Below the pieces are notes generated by a model. That model did not search any database, was not told the DNA's origin, and was given only the letters and a program-made list of their open reading frames with translations. From Tunturiibacter gelidiferens (lineage in GTDB: Bacteria > Acidobacteriota > Terriglobia > Terriglobales > Acidobacteriaceae), in contig NZ_JACHEB010000006.1 in assembly GCF_014201335.1 (NCBI RefSeq), positions 248,001 to 312,000 of the forward strand: DNA of 64,000 bases. The letters are read 5' to 3'. Positions 18,082 to 26,898 of this stretch are shown piece after piece (position 1 is the stretch's first letter; the number at the start of each line of letters is the position of its first letter). Position numbers and translations under genes: made by a program.

Positions 18082-18148
18082 AAGCGAAGAATAAGCGAAA
18101 TCAGTGTGGATCGCGAGAGGAAATCATCCTTGACGCAAGCCTCGCAGA

Positions 18149-19126
18149 ATGAGAGGATTACCCGCTATGTGGCTCCCCACGCTAATCCGAAGAGGTGGAA
18201 AAGTACTAGACGTCTGGAACTCTACATGGACCGGATTCGCTCTTTGGGTGGTGTCTTTTGGGTTCTGGGTTTACTGGCATCCGTACTCGAATCTTCCGAC
18301 CCCAGGTAAAGCAATCGGCGCGCTCGCTGTGGTGGCGGGCATTATGAGCGTAAGGACCCTGGGGACACCGGCTAAGTGTGCGTGGGTACTTCTCCTGATC
18401 TTCCTACTAAAAACCGAGTTTAGGGCGATCGATAAGGATCACTACCTGAACGATCAGGCTCAAGAGAAGTTCTTCGACAGTCAGAGAACCGGTTTCCAGG
18501 ATATCGCCACTCAGGCTAACGTTGGCTTTGCAGCAACCACTGGTAGTTTGACTTCCGCGATAGCGGGGATTCACTCAACTCTCACTACCGCAAACAAGAC
18601 ACTCAGACAGACGCAGCCTCATGCTGCCATTAAGTTTGACAGAGTCGAGTTCGCCCCGCCTGATCCTACTGAAATTAGGGCCAATACCGAGTATGCCTTC
18701 AACTGGCACTACGAGAACGTGGGTTCAGCGATCGCAACGAACGGGAAAACATTTGCAAGGATTTACATTGCCAACGCTGATGATAAGGATGCACAAACTG
18801 GCCTAGCGAAGGAATTCAACTCCGATTGGAATAAGTCCAAGGAGGTTTCGGGTCAATCTAACTTCATGGCACCCAACACTCCCCTCTGGGGGACCACGAG
18901 GCGAACCTTCACTGACGAAGAGTTTAGGAACTACAACCCCCGAAAAACGATCTATCTCCTGATGAGGTTCGAATACACCGACGAAACTGGAACATGGGGG
19001 ACTGATTCCTGTGTTGGCTTTCAGAGGGATTCTGCGACACAGACCGATACGAAGATATGGCACGTCTGTTATACCTTTGAAAGATTTAGGTATCCAGTCG
19101 GGCAACAGAAGAAGCCCCTCCAATGA
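18149..19126 (+). CDS. Membrane-anchored hypothetical protein
   Basis: A 325-residue protein with two to three N-terminal transmembrane helices (ALWVVSFGFWVYW, GKAIGALAVVAGIMSV, CAWVLLLIFLL). A helical linker (about residues 110-155) follows, then a C-terminal beta-rich domain that begins KFDRVEFAPPDPTEIRANTEYAF and looks like an immunoglobulin-like sandwich outside the membrane. Function unknown. The stop codon lies in the loop of a terminator hairpin. Confidence 0.7.
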   Translation: MRGLPAMWLPTLIRRGGKVLDVWNSTWTGFALWVVSFGFWVYWHPYSNLPTPGKAIGALAVVAGIMSVRTLGTPAKCAWVLLLIFLLKTEFRAIDKDHYLNDQAQEKFFDSQRTGFQDIATQANVGFAATTGSLTSAIAGIHSTLTTANKTLRQTQPHAAIKFDRVEFAPPDPTEIRANTEYAFNWHYENVGSAIATNGKTFARIYIANADDKDAQTGLAKEFNSDWNKSKEVSGQSNFMAPNTPLWGTTRRTFTDEEFRNYNPRKTIYLLMRFEYTDETGTWGTDSCVGFQRDSATQTDTKIWHVCYTFERFRYPVGQQKKPLQ

Positions 19127-19136
19127 AGGAGGGGCT
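19113..19136 (+). terminator. Hairpin terminator after the membrane-anchored protein
   Basis: AGCCCCTCC (19113-19121) pairs with GGAGGGGCT (19128-19136); the 6-nt loop holds the TGA stop of the preceding gene. It lies between converging genes, so it may act in both directions. Confidence 0.7.
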
Positions 19137-19145
19137 CTGTGTTGG

Positions 19146-20180
19146 TTAGTTGAAGCGACCACGTCTGATGAAATTGCCGAGCTGGGACAGCTGAGGTAGC
19201 GGAACACTTCCTCCCCCACCTGACGCACCGAACGAGTAGAACGATCCGAGGTTCTCTGTCCCTCCGACCGTCGTGGCGTTCAGAACGCCGTAGGTCTGAG
19301 TCACTCCCAGTCGCGTTTCCCTCACCCAATCGTTCCACTGATTGTTGCAGGCGCCTGACCCTTGAGTGATCGTGCATTGGGTTAGAGCCGTCCCGGTGAA
19401 GAACAGACTTGAGTCGGTGATATCGAACATCGTACCGTTAGGGCCGCCGCCGGGGTTGCCGAGGGCAGATATCCCATAGACTTCCGCGTAGGCTCCCCCG
19501 GTCAGGACCAGGTCGCTTCCGTTGTGTTCCGTTTTGTAGCCCAAGATCCACATCTTGCAGCCATTGCCTTGCAGCTTGGCACTTAGTGGCTGCTCTTGGT
19601 TCAGCTGACGAGCCCAGAAGCTCTGGCTCGATTGCAGAACGATAGGAGTACTGCCTCCCAAAATGCAGTTCTCACAGAACAGGTTGCCCGCACCAAGAGA
19701 GCTCGTATAGCCCGACGTCTTGTCGTTCAAGATGACGACTGTACAGCTGCCGGTGTGGATGATCCCGTTCTGTCCCTCCGGACAGCCCTCGATGATAAGA
19801 GGAACGACGGAGCTACCTGCGACCGTCAAGGTCATCGTGTAGGTCTGGTCAGGAGGCGGGCGGCATACATGCAGTGGACGTGGTTGACCGTGTCTGGAAT
19901 CGGGACCGCAATCGTACTCGGAGGCACGATGCTGCGTCCATACTGACGGCGCATAGACCGTAGTTGGCTGCGTACCCGTTGATGGTCCCGTTCCAAGTGG
20001 TCAAATCATTACCAAGCTGGCAGCAAATAGAGGCTGGTGCATCCTTAGCAACTGGTCTCTTGAACCTGGAGCTTCAGGGTGTTGGGTGTGGAAGTAGTGT
20101 CAAAGAGGAATTGTGGCGTCCCGATAAGATGCAGAGCGATAAGCCAGGAGCGCCCGTTATGCAAACTCCCGTCGCGCCCT
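19146..20180 (-). pseudogene. Frameshifted remnant of a large secreted protein
   Basis: The intact 3' part (19146-19835, 229 codons) is Gly/Ser/Thr/Asn-rich and beta-like, with cysteine pairs (CENC and others), as in a secreted repeat protein. Upstream, sensible protein sequence continues but hops between frames: GRSIVPPSTIAVPIPDTVNH (about 19,900), NDLTTWNGTINGYAANYGLC (about 19,960-20,030) and GTPQFLFDTTSTPNTLKLQV (about 20,100). This implies several indels or stops. No clear family. It could instead be an intact short gene starting at 19835, but no ribosome site is evident there. Confidence 0.55.
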
Positions 20181-20629
20181 AATGGAGTTACCGATTAGTA
20201 AACGGATAGTGTCAGATAAAGCTATCGCGCTATCTAGAAACTTATAACTGGTGCCTACTATCTCTAGCTGACCCACACTCAAATAGATGAGAAACACACT
20301 ATGGCGATGAAATCGAAGGTATGCTTGAACGGACGCGAGCAGACCCGAACGCCATCATTTTGGGACAGTTCTTCAGTTACAAGGAAAACTGACACAAATC
20401 CGAGTGACGTCGGCAATCGTGCTGGTACGGTCGGTGACCTGGCTGTGACCAACTGTGTGCATCCGGTTATACCGGAAAAGAAAGAGCACGAATCAAGACT
20501 CGACTACTTCGGTAAGGGCGTGTACGCGCTCCCGCTCGGAGAAAATCTTTACCGGCGGGCATGACTGTCGATCTGGCGCAAAACATCGGACGGACCAGAT
20601 CAGGTGCGGGGATAACGGCCTCCGGAACT

Positions 20630-21703
20630 TCACCGATTCGGCCCTTTGTGAAGGTCGTCAATCACCTTGGCCCGATACCCATTTCCTGTGTTCATTACGT
20701 CCATACATATTCGGCCCGCATCAAGAGCAGAGGAGACATTTTTGTAATCTATGTGCGAATTCAGCGACGGGTCGCGAGAGAGAACCTTTGTGCGCCAAAC
20801 AATCAGCTCCGGCTCCACGGCTTTTTCGAATTCTATGGAACGCTCAGTATCGAAAGTGTTCTTCAGGGTGATCGGGCTCGAATAGACAGATGCCTGCGTC
20901 TGAGTCCCCACCCCAGCCGTTTTATTGTATTCGGATTGCCAGTCCTGCTGAAATTTAAGACACTCCTGCCGTAACGATTTGAGGCTCGCCAAGAGCACGG
21001 GATTGGGTTTGGCTACGATATCGGGATCGTTATACTGGTCGTAGATATAGGTCAGTCCTCCTACAATTTCGCTGTAATCGGCCATGCGTTTTACTGCTGA
21101 AATTTGTAACAGGCGCACGGACCGATATTGGGTAGCCTCCTTTTGAGGCAACTCGGCTAAAACTTGGCTGGCGGCCCGCTGAATCTTGGTTGCAATCGTC
21201 TTGTTGTATTCATCGGCTTTTTTTCTGTCTACTTGAATGATAATTTCATTCCAATCAATCGGTGCGGAAGGCTGACCCCTCTGAAGGGGCTGAAGGGCAG
21301 AGAGCGCAGCTTGCTGGCTCTTTGTGAAATCAATGTTCCAATTCTGGACGAAGTTCGAGCAAGACAGTGCGAGGCGTTGTGAATCATTAATCAGCGCCAT
21401 TTGACTGGGTGAGGCTTTTGCTAGCGGGTTTAAGGTATCGCCGATGCTTACCAGGCTGCTCTGAATCTGATCGAGCTGCTTGTAAACCTCTTTCGGGTCG
21501 ATCTGTTTGCTAAGGATTCTGTTCATCAAACGCACCATATCTTCAGCACGTTCCTTTGACATGGCAGAACAGTTGATCGTCAAAGTCGTTATAGTTCCAG
21601 TGTTTGCCGCGCTGCACGTAGCTTTGGTGCTTGCATCGCCGGTCGGCGACTGAGACAGAGATATGCCGGTCAGCATCGCGAGCAAAACTATTAGATATTT
21701 CAT
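20630..21703 (-). CDS. Secreted helical hypothetical protein
   Basis: A 357-residue protein with a signal peptide (MKYLIVLLAMLTGISLS). After a short Thr/Asn-rich segment (NTGTITTLTINCSA) it is almost entirely helical. The start overlaps the stop of the upstream gene by 4 bp (ATGA). Both proteins contain a G-T-I-x-S/T-V/L-x-I type segment, suggesting a shared interaction strand. Probably periplasmic. Family not recognised. Confidence 0.65.
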   Translation of the reverse strand: MKYLIVLLAMLTGISLSQSPTGDASTKATCSAANTGTITTLTINCSAMSKERAEDMVRLMNRILSKQIDPKEVYKQLDQIQSSLVSIGDTLNPLAKASPSQMALINDSQRLALSCSNFVQNWNIDFTKSQQAALSALQPLQRGQPSAPIDWNEIIIQVDRKKADEYNKTIATKIQRAASQVLAELPQKEATQYRSVRLLQISAVKRMADYSEIVGGLTYIYDQYNDPDIVAKPNPVLLASLKSLRQECLKFQQDWQSEYNKTAGVGTQTQASVYSSPITLKNTFDTERSIEFEKAVEPELIVWRTKVLSRDPSLNSHIDYKNVSSALDAGRICMDVMNTGNGYRAKVIDDLHKGPNR

Positions 21704-22128
21704 TTTCGTTTGGGCGTCGTTTTCTTTGTCGGCCCGACGTCATCACCGTCACCAGTGATATTCACGGAACCTATGGTGCCTGTGTTAGCAACGCTGCGGG
21801 GCGCATTAGTGGTCGCGGCGCCCTCAACCTTCGATGGAATAGTGATAACTTGCGGCTGCTTTTTATGCTGCGTTATAAGCCAGATTTGAACGCCGATGCT
21901 CGCTACGCAAAGCCCAACAACAATTCCAGCGGTGTGAACTTTCCTAAAACGCAAATCCTTATGAATTGCAAATGTATAGCAGACTCCGGCCAAAAAGACG
22001 GCCCACAGCGTGATCTCCGGTTGCTTCGTACCAACGACTCCGGCCACTCCAAGGAGTAGGGTCGCAACCGAGGTGACGGCGATCTGCGGCAGCCGCTGAT
22101 CTGGTGGAAGCTTGTTCATGGGCAACAT
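21700..22128 (-). CDS. Small membrane protein coupled to the secreted protein
   Basis: A 142-residue protein with three predicted transmembrane helices (PQIAVTSVATLLLGVAGVVG, ITLWAVFLAGVCYTFAI, GIVVGLCVASIGVQIWLI). An exported tail follows with NTGTIGSVNITGDGDDVG and a lysine-rich end (TKKTTPKRK). Start at 22128 or four codons later (MNKL). The 4-bp overlap with the next gene supports a two-gene unit. Confidence 0.6.
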   Translation of the reverse strand: MLPMNKLPPDQRLPQIAVTSVATLLLGVAGVVGTKQPEITLWAVFLAGVCYTFAIHKDLRFRKVHTAGIVVGLCVASIGVQIWLITQHKKQPQVITIPSKVEGAATTNAPRSVANTGTIGSVNITGDGDDVGPTKKTTPKRK

Positions 22129-22659
22129 CTTACAGCAACTTTATGACCTAAAAACGATAAGACCACTCAAGCAACCGTTATTCACGGTGAGAACAATTCC
22201 CATTTCCTAACCGAACATTACTGAGCGTTTACGTAGGCGGGGCAAGGATTCGAGCTCGTCCACTGGAGTTCGGCGATCGTAGCGTCGAAACGGCGGCAAC
22301 TTCCCTGGTGCAGACCCGCCCAAGCACCGTCCACCGGCGGGCGATCCCTCTAAACGCTTCGTCCTCGATCCCCCGGACCTTCCCGCCGGAAGGGAATGAG
22401 CCGGCCAGCGAAGAATCGTCATTCGGGTGGCTGCCTGTTCGAGGACCCACTTGCTCTGCTCCTGTCCTATGGATGGGGCAGATAAGCTCCGAGGCCTCAG
22501 ACTTCCTCGTGTCGATCGGCCACAAGGACGAAGACAACGACTGGATGAGCTACGCGGGTAATCTGGACATCTCAGAACACATAGTTGTAATGGCCCCAAA
22601 TAGCGCTCAAATATCTACATCACACTGCGATCCAAACTCTACTCGATACCCCACTAACC
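22129..22659. other. Non-coding or decayed stretch
   Basis: About 530 bp between two gene groups on the same strand. Several frames are open for about 100 codons on both strands, but none has a ribosome site, a recognisable domain or a protein-like composition. I see no RNA gene or repeat here. Confidence 0.4.
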
Positions 22660-23256
22660 CTAATCGGGCGGTAACCTCCCCTTCGGCTCCTCCGGCACAG
22701 TAGCCATCGCTCCGCGCTCGCACTGATGGGCTTCCTCCGGCGTCTTGGGCTTACTCTCATCCGAACAAGGATTCGCTGCGCGGTATGCCGCTGCCGCCTG
22801 CGCTGCCGCCTCCGGAGATTCCAACGCGTCCACCTTCTTCCTAGCTGCTTTCTCCGTGTCCTTGGAAATCTTTCCGTCCTTGTTACTCATTTCTAATTGG
22901 ATGTGGTATCCGCCGGAGGCCGCCTGTTCCACCCCATTCGACCAGCCTAGGTACGCCTTTGCATCCTGCGCATACGGTTCGGCCAGCGCCGGCTGCGCCG
23001 TCAGCGCGCAAGCTGCATAGGTGTGCGTCTGTCGATAGTCCCTCTTCTGCGCATATGCATATGCCAGCAGGTAGCAGGTAATGCCATCCTTCTGGTTGGG
23101 GGACCCCTTCTGGAGCGCGCTGATCGCATCATCCCACTTCCCGGCCTGTACCGCCGCAAGCCCCTCTTTGTATCCGCCGTCGGAAACACCGGAAGCGGCA
23201 GAACGCATCGACATCATTAAAGTAATTGCTACCAGTGCCCAGCAAGCAACTCGCAT
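22660..23256 (-). CDS. Secreted TPR-like protein
   Basis: A 198-residue protein with a signal peptide (CWALVAITLMMSMRSAASG). Two TPR-like repeats follow (GLAAVQAGKWDDAISALQKG and CYLLAYAYAQKRDYRQTHTYAACAL), then a charged Ala-rich helical region. The proline-rich C-terminus ends GRLPPD. Likely periplasmic scaffold or binding protein. It lies 27 bp downstream of the TTG-start membrane protein gene, so it may share its transcript. Confidence 0.65.
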   Translation of the reverse strand: MRVACWALVAITLMMSMRSAASGVSDGGYKEGLAAVQAGKWDDAISALQKGSPNQKDGITCYLLAYAYAQKRDYRQTHTYAACALTAQPALAEPYAQDAKAYLGWSNGVEQAASGGYHIQLEMSNKDGKISKDTEKAARKKVDALESPEAAAQAAAAYRAANPCSDESKPKTPEEAHQCERGAMATVPEEPKGRLPPD

Positions 23257-23283
23257 AGTTCACTCCTTCTTCGACAAAAGCAG

Positions 23284-23655
23284 CTATTTGACGGGAAGAG
23301 GTGCCGTCGGTGGCACCTGCCCGGGAAGATGTCCCGTCGGTGGCAACTGCCCTGGAAGCTGTTGCATCGCCGGCTGAACCGCCGGTCGGGTGTCGAGGTC
23401 CACCGACTTCTTTACCCACACTGAGTACCCGATTAGCCCGATACCCAGCAGCACAAACAGAAGTCCCGGCGACACGCTCGCCAGGTCTGCCTTCGCGCCA
23501 TTAAAACTTGTACTGAACTTGAACTCACCCAGCGCCCCCGTCTTGATCAGCATCGCGCCCATTCGAATCGTCAGAAAACCAAGGATTAATGCGGTGATCT
23601 TGATCACAAACAGTAGAAACAGGCCGTAGGCAAACAACCATTCGCCAGAACTCAA
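23284..23655 (-). CDS. Small membrane protein with Pro-rich repeat tail
   Basis: A 123-residue protein from a TTG start at 23655, chosen because AAGGGAGG lies 5 nt upstream; the longer frame to 23712 has no such site. Two transmembrane helices (WLFAYGLFLLFVIKITALIL and SPGLLFVLLGIGLIGYSVWV) flank a hydrophilic loop. The C-terminus carries repeats of LPGQ(L/V)PPT(G/A), visible in the DNA as imperfect 24-bp repeats between about 23290 and 23370. No family recognised. Confidence 0.62.
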   Translation of the reverse strand: MSSGEWLFAYGLFLLFVIKITALILGFLTIRMGAMLIKTGALGEFKFSTSFNGAKADLASVSPGLLFVLLGIGLIGYSVWVKKSVDLDTRPAVQPAMQQLPGQLPPTGHLPGQVPPTAPLPVK

Positions 23656-23804
23656 GGTGACCTCCCTTAGAAAATTCGGAATTGGTGGACTGGGGCCGTG
23701 GGTATGGCACAAAGCATACCATCGGCTACAGCACCACGGCCTAACAGGGTAACGGCATGGTTTAGCGCTCTAAGGGTGGTACGCGACCTTAACAAATCCG
23801 AACG

Positions 23805-24137
23805 TTAGGCGGCTAATTTTGCAACAGTCGACAGAAGACTCGTTGCACTATCTAAAAAACGGGTCGCGTTCGTTATTACGGTGTTAATATGGTCGATGTC
23901 CCTAAGTGTCCCTTGAATATCGTCATCAACACCTTTCAACTGGGTTGTGGCGTCTTGAAATGATGCGGTGTTCTCATCGAAGACCTGCCGGCTCAAGCTC
24001 AACTGACGCTGATCTAAAAGCGTTCTTATGTCTAGGAGGGCGCGATGATTTGGGTCATTCGGCATCAGACTGCCTATTGCTACGTCTAACTCTGTAAGCA
24101 CATCTCCAATCGTTTCGACAGCCTCAAGCTTTGTCAT
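23805..24137 (-). CDS. Small helical hypothetical protein
   Basis: A 110-residue, all-helical protein (LEAVETIGDVLTELDVAIGS ... ALLDIRTLLDQRQLSLSRQV). TTAGGGAGAGAG lies just before the ATG. It is 18 bp downstream of the lipoprotein gene, so probably in one operon and possibly its partner. Not recognised. Confidence 0.6.
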   Translation of the reverse strand: MTKLEAVETIGDVLTELDVAIGSLMPNDPNHRALLDIRTLLDQRQLSLSRQVFDENTASFQDATTQLKGVDDDIQGTLRDIDHINTVITNATRFLDSATSLLSTVAKLAA

Positions 24138-24155
24138 GTCTCTCTCCCTAAGATT

Positions 24156-25100
24156 TCACTTCCCTTCAATCTGCTTCACTGCATCACCGACTCTTTTCGC
24201 AGTCGCGGCAAATGATTCCATTGAGTCCACAAAAGAACTGAAATCGGTAACAGATGGTTTTGGATGTTTAGCGAATGTAACCATGGCAGTGTTGGCCTTT
24301 TGCATAGCTTCTAACCCGTCAACCGGGCGAGCAGTCTGGAAGGCCTCCCACCGATCTTCGGTCTCGGATATGACATTGGCGTAGGCGTTGAGCTTGGATC
24401 TGTCAGCCGAGCGCCCTTTTGCGAATTCTGTGTTGTAAGCGTCGACGGCTACAGTGCGCAGACTAGATAGGCTACTGCGTTTCCTTTGATAGGCAAGACT
24501 CGTATCACTTTCGATTGCCGCGATAAGCTTGTTAACCGGTCCATCACCTGCCGCAATTGCCTTTCGTAAACCATCTTCAATCTTGGAGTTGACAACCATT
24601 TGCAGAACTTCACCGAATAACGCGAAAGCCCCGGTAGCGGCATCTTTGAATCTGTCGTTCTGCTCACCGGTAAGCTTTGTGACTTCTCCGGACAAATTGG
24701 TAATTGCCTCCCCTAAATCCTTAGCATTGGTTTGGGCAGTAGTTCCCGCGTCGGACGTGGCTAGTTTGTACAGTAAATCTGTGTAATTAGTTAGCTCGTC
24801 CAAGGCGCGAATGCGGGTACCGATTTCTTCCGGAGAGAAGACCTGAACGCTATCGATCTCACTGAGCTTGATCTGTGCGGGTTCTGCTTCTTTCGAAGAG
24901 ATGTAATGGTCACGTTCCGTTTTATTCAGTGCTGTCAAATAAACCTTAGTACTCTCGATAACAACCGAGCTGGAGTCACGAAAGGTTGTAACAGGCGCCT
25001 TGAAGGAAGAAGGTCCCTTACATCCTATGCTTGAGAAGATTAGAGACAGAACGCCTAGCAAGGCATACCGTCTCACTTTGTATTGATACATAGGATTCAC
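24156..25100 (-). CDS. Predicted lipoprotein of unknown function
   Basis: A 314-residue protein with a lipoprotein signal peptide: basic N-terminus, hydrophobic core (YALLGVLSLIFSSI) and lipobox SSIGC at residues 23-27. The mature protein is nearly all helical and rich in charged and Ala residues. It is anchored to the inner or outer membrane facing the periplasm. Start at 25100 or 25091. A 7-bp inverted repeat lies about 150 bp upstream. No family recognised. Confidence 0.68.
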   Translation of the reverse strand: MNPMYQYKVRRYALLGVLSLIFSSIGCKGPSSFKAPVTTFRDSSSVVIESTKVYLTALNKTERDHYISSKEAEPAQIKLSEIDSVQVFSPEEIGTRIRALDELTNYTDLLYKLATSDAGTTAQTNAKDLGEAITNLSGEVTKLTGEQNDRFKDAATGAFALFGEVLQMVVNSKIEDGLRKAIAAGDGPVNKLIAAIESDTSLAYQRKRSSLSSLRTVAVDAYNTEFAKGRSADRSKLNAYANVISETEDRWEAFQTARPVDGLEAMQKANTAMVTFAKHPKPSVTDFSSFVDSMESFAATAKRVGDAVKQIEGK

Positions 25101-25246
25101 TCCTTCAATGATCGGAGAATAGCGACAGAACGCAACTCTACGGAACGCCTAATTAGGGTTTGGAGGGGGCCCTTATCGCGCAGTCGGGAAGCTGGGACTC
25201 TGATAGCGACGAGCGAAAATATACAAGTGAATACGGAAAGAGTCAA

Positions 25247-25265
25247 CATTCACATGTGGTGAATG
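25247..25265. promoter_or_regulatory. Inverted repeat, possible operator
   Basis: CATTCAC-ATGTG-GTGAATG, a perfect 7-bp dyad, lies in the 466-bp gap between the lipoprotein gene and the lipase gene. It is the only ordered structure I see there. The role is a guess. Confidence 0.35.
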
Positions 25266-25566
25266 CTCACGCTGATCAAATTGCCTCCTGTGTAGAGGCG
25301 AAAGTCAAAAGCCGCTGGCTATGATCCTGACGATATGCCGCGTCAGTGCGTCCACGGGTCGGGATCCGCACCACTTCACTGCCTAAACCCCGCGAATACC
25401 GTTACATGGTTTTATTGTCATATCACAAAGAGTCGAGAAACTGAATGGGATCCTGATGCGGTTCTCTTTAGTGCAACAGTGAGACGGACACGGTTCAGGC
25501 GTTCTTGCAAAGTGCGTTGGCGATTTTGCGGGAGTTCGTAATCATTCCAGACATCGGCGTTCTAGA

Positions 25567-26898
25567 TTACCTATCCGGGGGATCCTGTACTACAAACTCA
25601 TCCTCAGCATTATTCATGCCACTCCCTGCGAAACGAGCACGGTAATACCCCTTGAAGTTTGGGGCTTCGAAGGTAACGGTGATTACTTCGGCGCTGGCAC
25701 CGTTGTAGTTCATGCTAACGGGGTTTCCGAAGGCGGTCTCGCCAATCTCTGTGCCATCTTCGCTGAGTTGTAATCGGTAGACGGTGAGGGTACCTACTAT
25801 GGAGCCGGGTGCGTCGGGGAATACCAATGAGGCGTGGATCGGATCGGTGGGCAGGGCGACCTTAGGAGAAAGCGATAGCTGCACAGTTATCGCGGCAGAA
25901 AGGCGGAGCGGCACCTCGAGAAGCTCGATGAGGATATTGCGAAGAGCGCCACTGCGGAAGAGCTTCGAATGTTCTCCAGGAACGGGCATCGATTGAATGC
26001 CGTTGGGTTGCCCGCTCCAGATCGGAACGGTGCCGTCGCCAGATTTGTCGAGGGTGTAGGGCCGCACCTGATCTTTCAGCGTAAGACTCAGCGTGAGATA
26101 GGAGGGCGTTGGATGGTCCGTGCCATAGAACGAGAAGTAGCGGACCAAAGCGGGCTTACGTTGGAAATCGAGCCCTTGGCGAAATGTTTGCGCGGCCCGC
26201 AGATTGTTCGCGTTGAGATTGAGGCCGCCTGGATCAGTAGCGATCCTCGGTGAGTAGATGTCTTGTGGATCGAATTTGTCTTTGGCATCCCAAAGGAACG
26301 GTTCGCCGAGCGGAGGTAAGAGTTCGTAGACTGCGGGAAAGCGCGAGTCGCCGGCGAGTTGCAGCACTTGCGATGCACTAAGGAAGAGACGTTTTTCCAT
26401 TCCGAGGCTTGCGGTCAAAGCGAGCGGAGCTCCGCGGTGCGGAGTTCCCATGGTGAACAGGTTTGTAACCCGGGCGAAGCCCGGCCGCTTATCAAAGTTA
26501 AGCGATTCGAGGTAGAACCGCGCGACCAGACCACCCATGCTGTGTGCGAGGAGCGTAATGACTACATTGCCGTTGTGTTGAGCTACCACTTTGTCAACGA
26601 GATCGGCGAGCTGCTGTGCGGCATCAAGGTTACTCTTGCGCCAGTCATACGGGAATGGATAGAGCGCATCGCCCTCTTTGAAACCCCAACTATCCAAATC
26701 AGTAAGGATGGAGTCGTACACATGAAATGGGCCCAACTGTCTCCACACATCAGTTGCTACCAGCTCCGGGCGCATCAAGTCAGCCATCCGGTTGTAAGGC
26801 AGCAACACGCTGGTGACGGAGCCGGGCCAAATGACGTTGTTTCCACGCTTCAGTACCGAACCCATGATGCCAGGCAGGAAAATAACGGCTCGTTTCAC
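25567..26898 (-). CDS. LCAT-like alpha/beta hydrolase (predicted phospholipase/acyltransferase)
   Basis: A 443-residue protein of the lecithin:cholesterol acyltransferase/PGAP1-like family. It starts VIFLPGIMGSVL, typical of LCAT proteins; the nucleophile motif AHSMGG gives Ser120, GDGTVP gives Asp288, and GEHSK gives His310. Thus the full catalytic triad is present. A C-terminal beta-sandwich-like region (about 335-443) is added. No signal peptide is visible, so it is probably cytoplasmic and could attack the cell's own membrane lipids. It overlaps the upstream gene by 4 bp (ATGA), so it is translationally coupled to the unknown protein and, through it, to the CHAT protease. Candidate toxic effector of a three-gene defence operon; function not proven. 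Confidence 0.85.
   Translation of the reverse strand: MKRAVIFLPGIMGSVLKRGNNVIWPGSVTSVLLPYNRMADLMRPELVATDVWRQLGPFHVYDSILTDLDSWGFKEGDALYPFPYDWRKSNLDAAQQLADLVDKVVAQHNGNVVITLLAHSMGGLVARFYLESLNFDKRPGFARVTNLFTMGTPHRGAPLALTASLGMEKRLFLSASQVLQLAGDSRFPAVYELLPPLGEPFLWDAKDKFDPQDIYSPRIATDPGGLNLNANNLRAAQTFRQGLDFQRKPALVRYFSFYGTDHPTPSYLTLSLTLKDQVRPYTLDKSGDGTVPIWSGQPNGIQSMPVPGEHSKLFRSGALRNILIELLEVPLRLSAAITVQLSLSPKVALPTDPIHASLVFPDAPGSIVGTLTVYRLQLSEDGTEIGETAFGNPVSMNYNGASAEVITVTFEAPNFKGYYRARFAGSGMNNAEDEFVVQDPPDR

Noticed and set aside
20301..20564. Plus-strand frame of 87 codons
   Set aside because: Weak ribosome site, no domain, lies between pseudogene debris and a convergent gene; could be real but I cannot support it.
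22207..22599. Overlapping open frames on both strands
   Set aside because: All are Arg/Ser/Pro-rich with no start signal; typical of GC-rich non-coding DNA.
23290..23370. Imperfect 24-bp tandem repeats, first taken for a mobile repeat
   Set aside because: They encode the Pro-Gly-Gln repeats at the C-terminus of the 23284-23655 membrane protein, so they are coding repeats.
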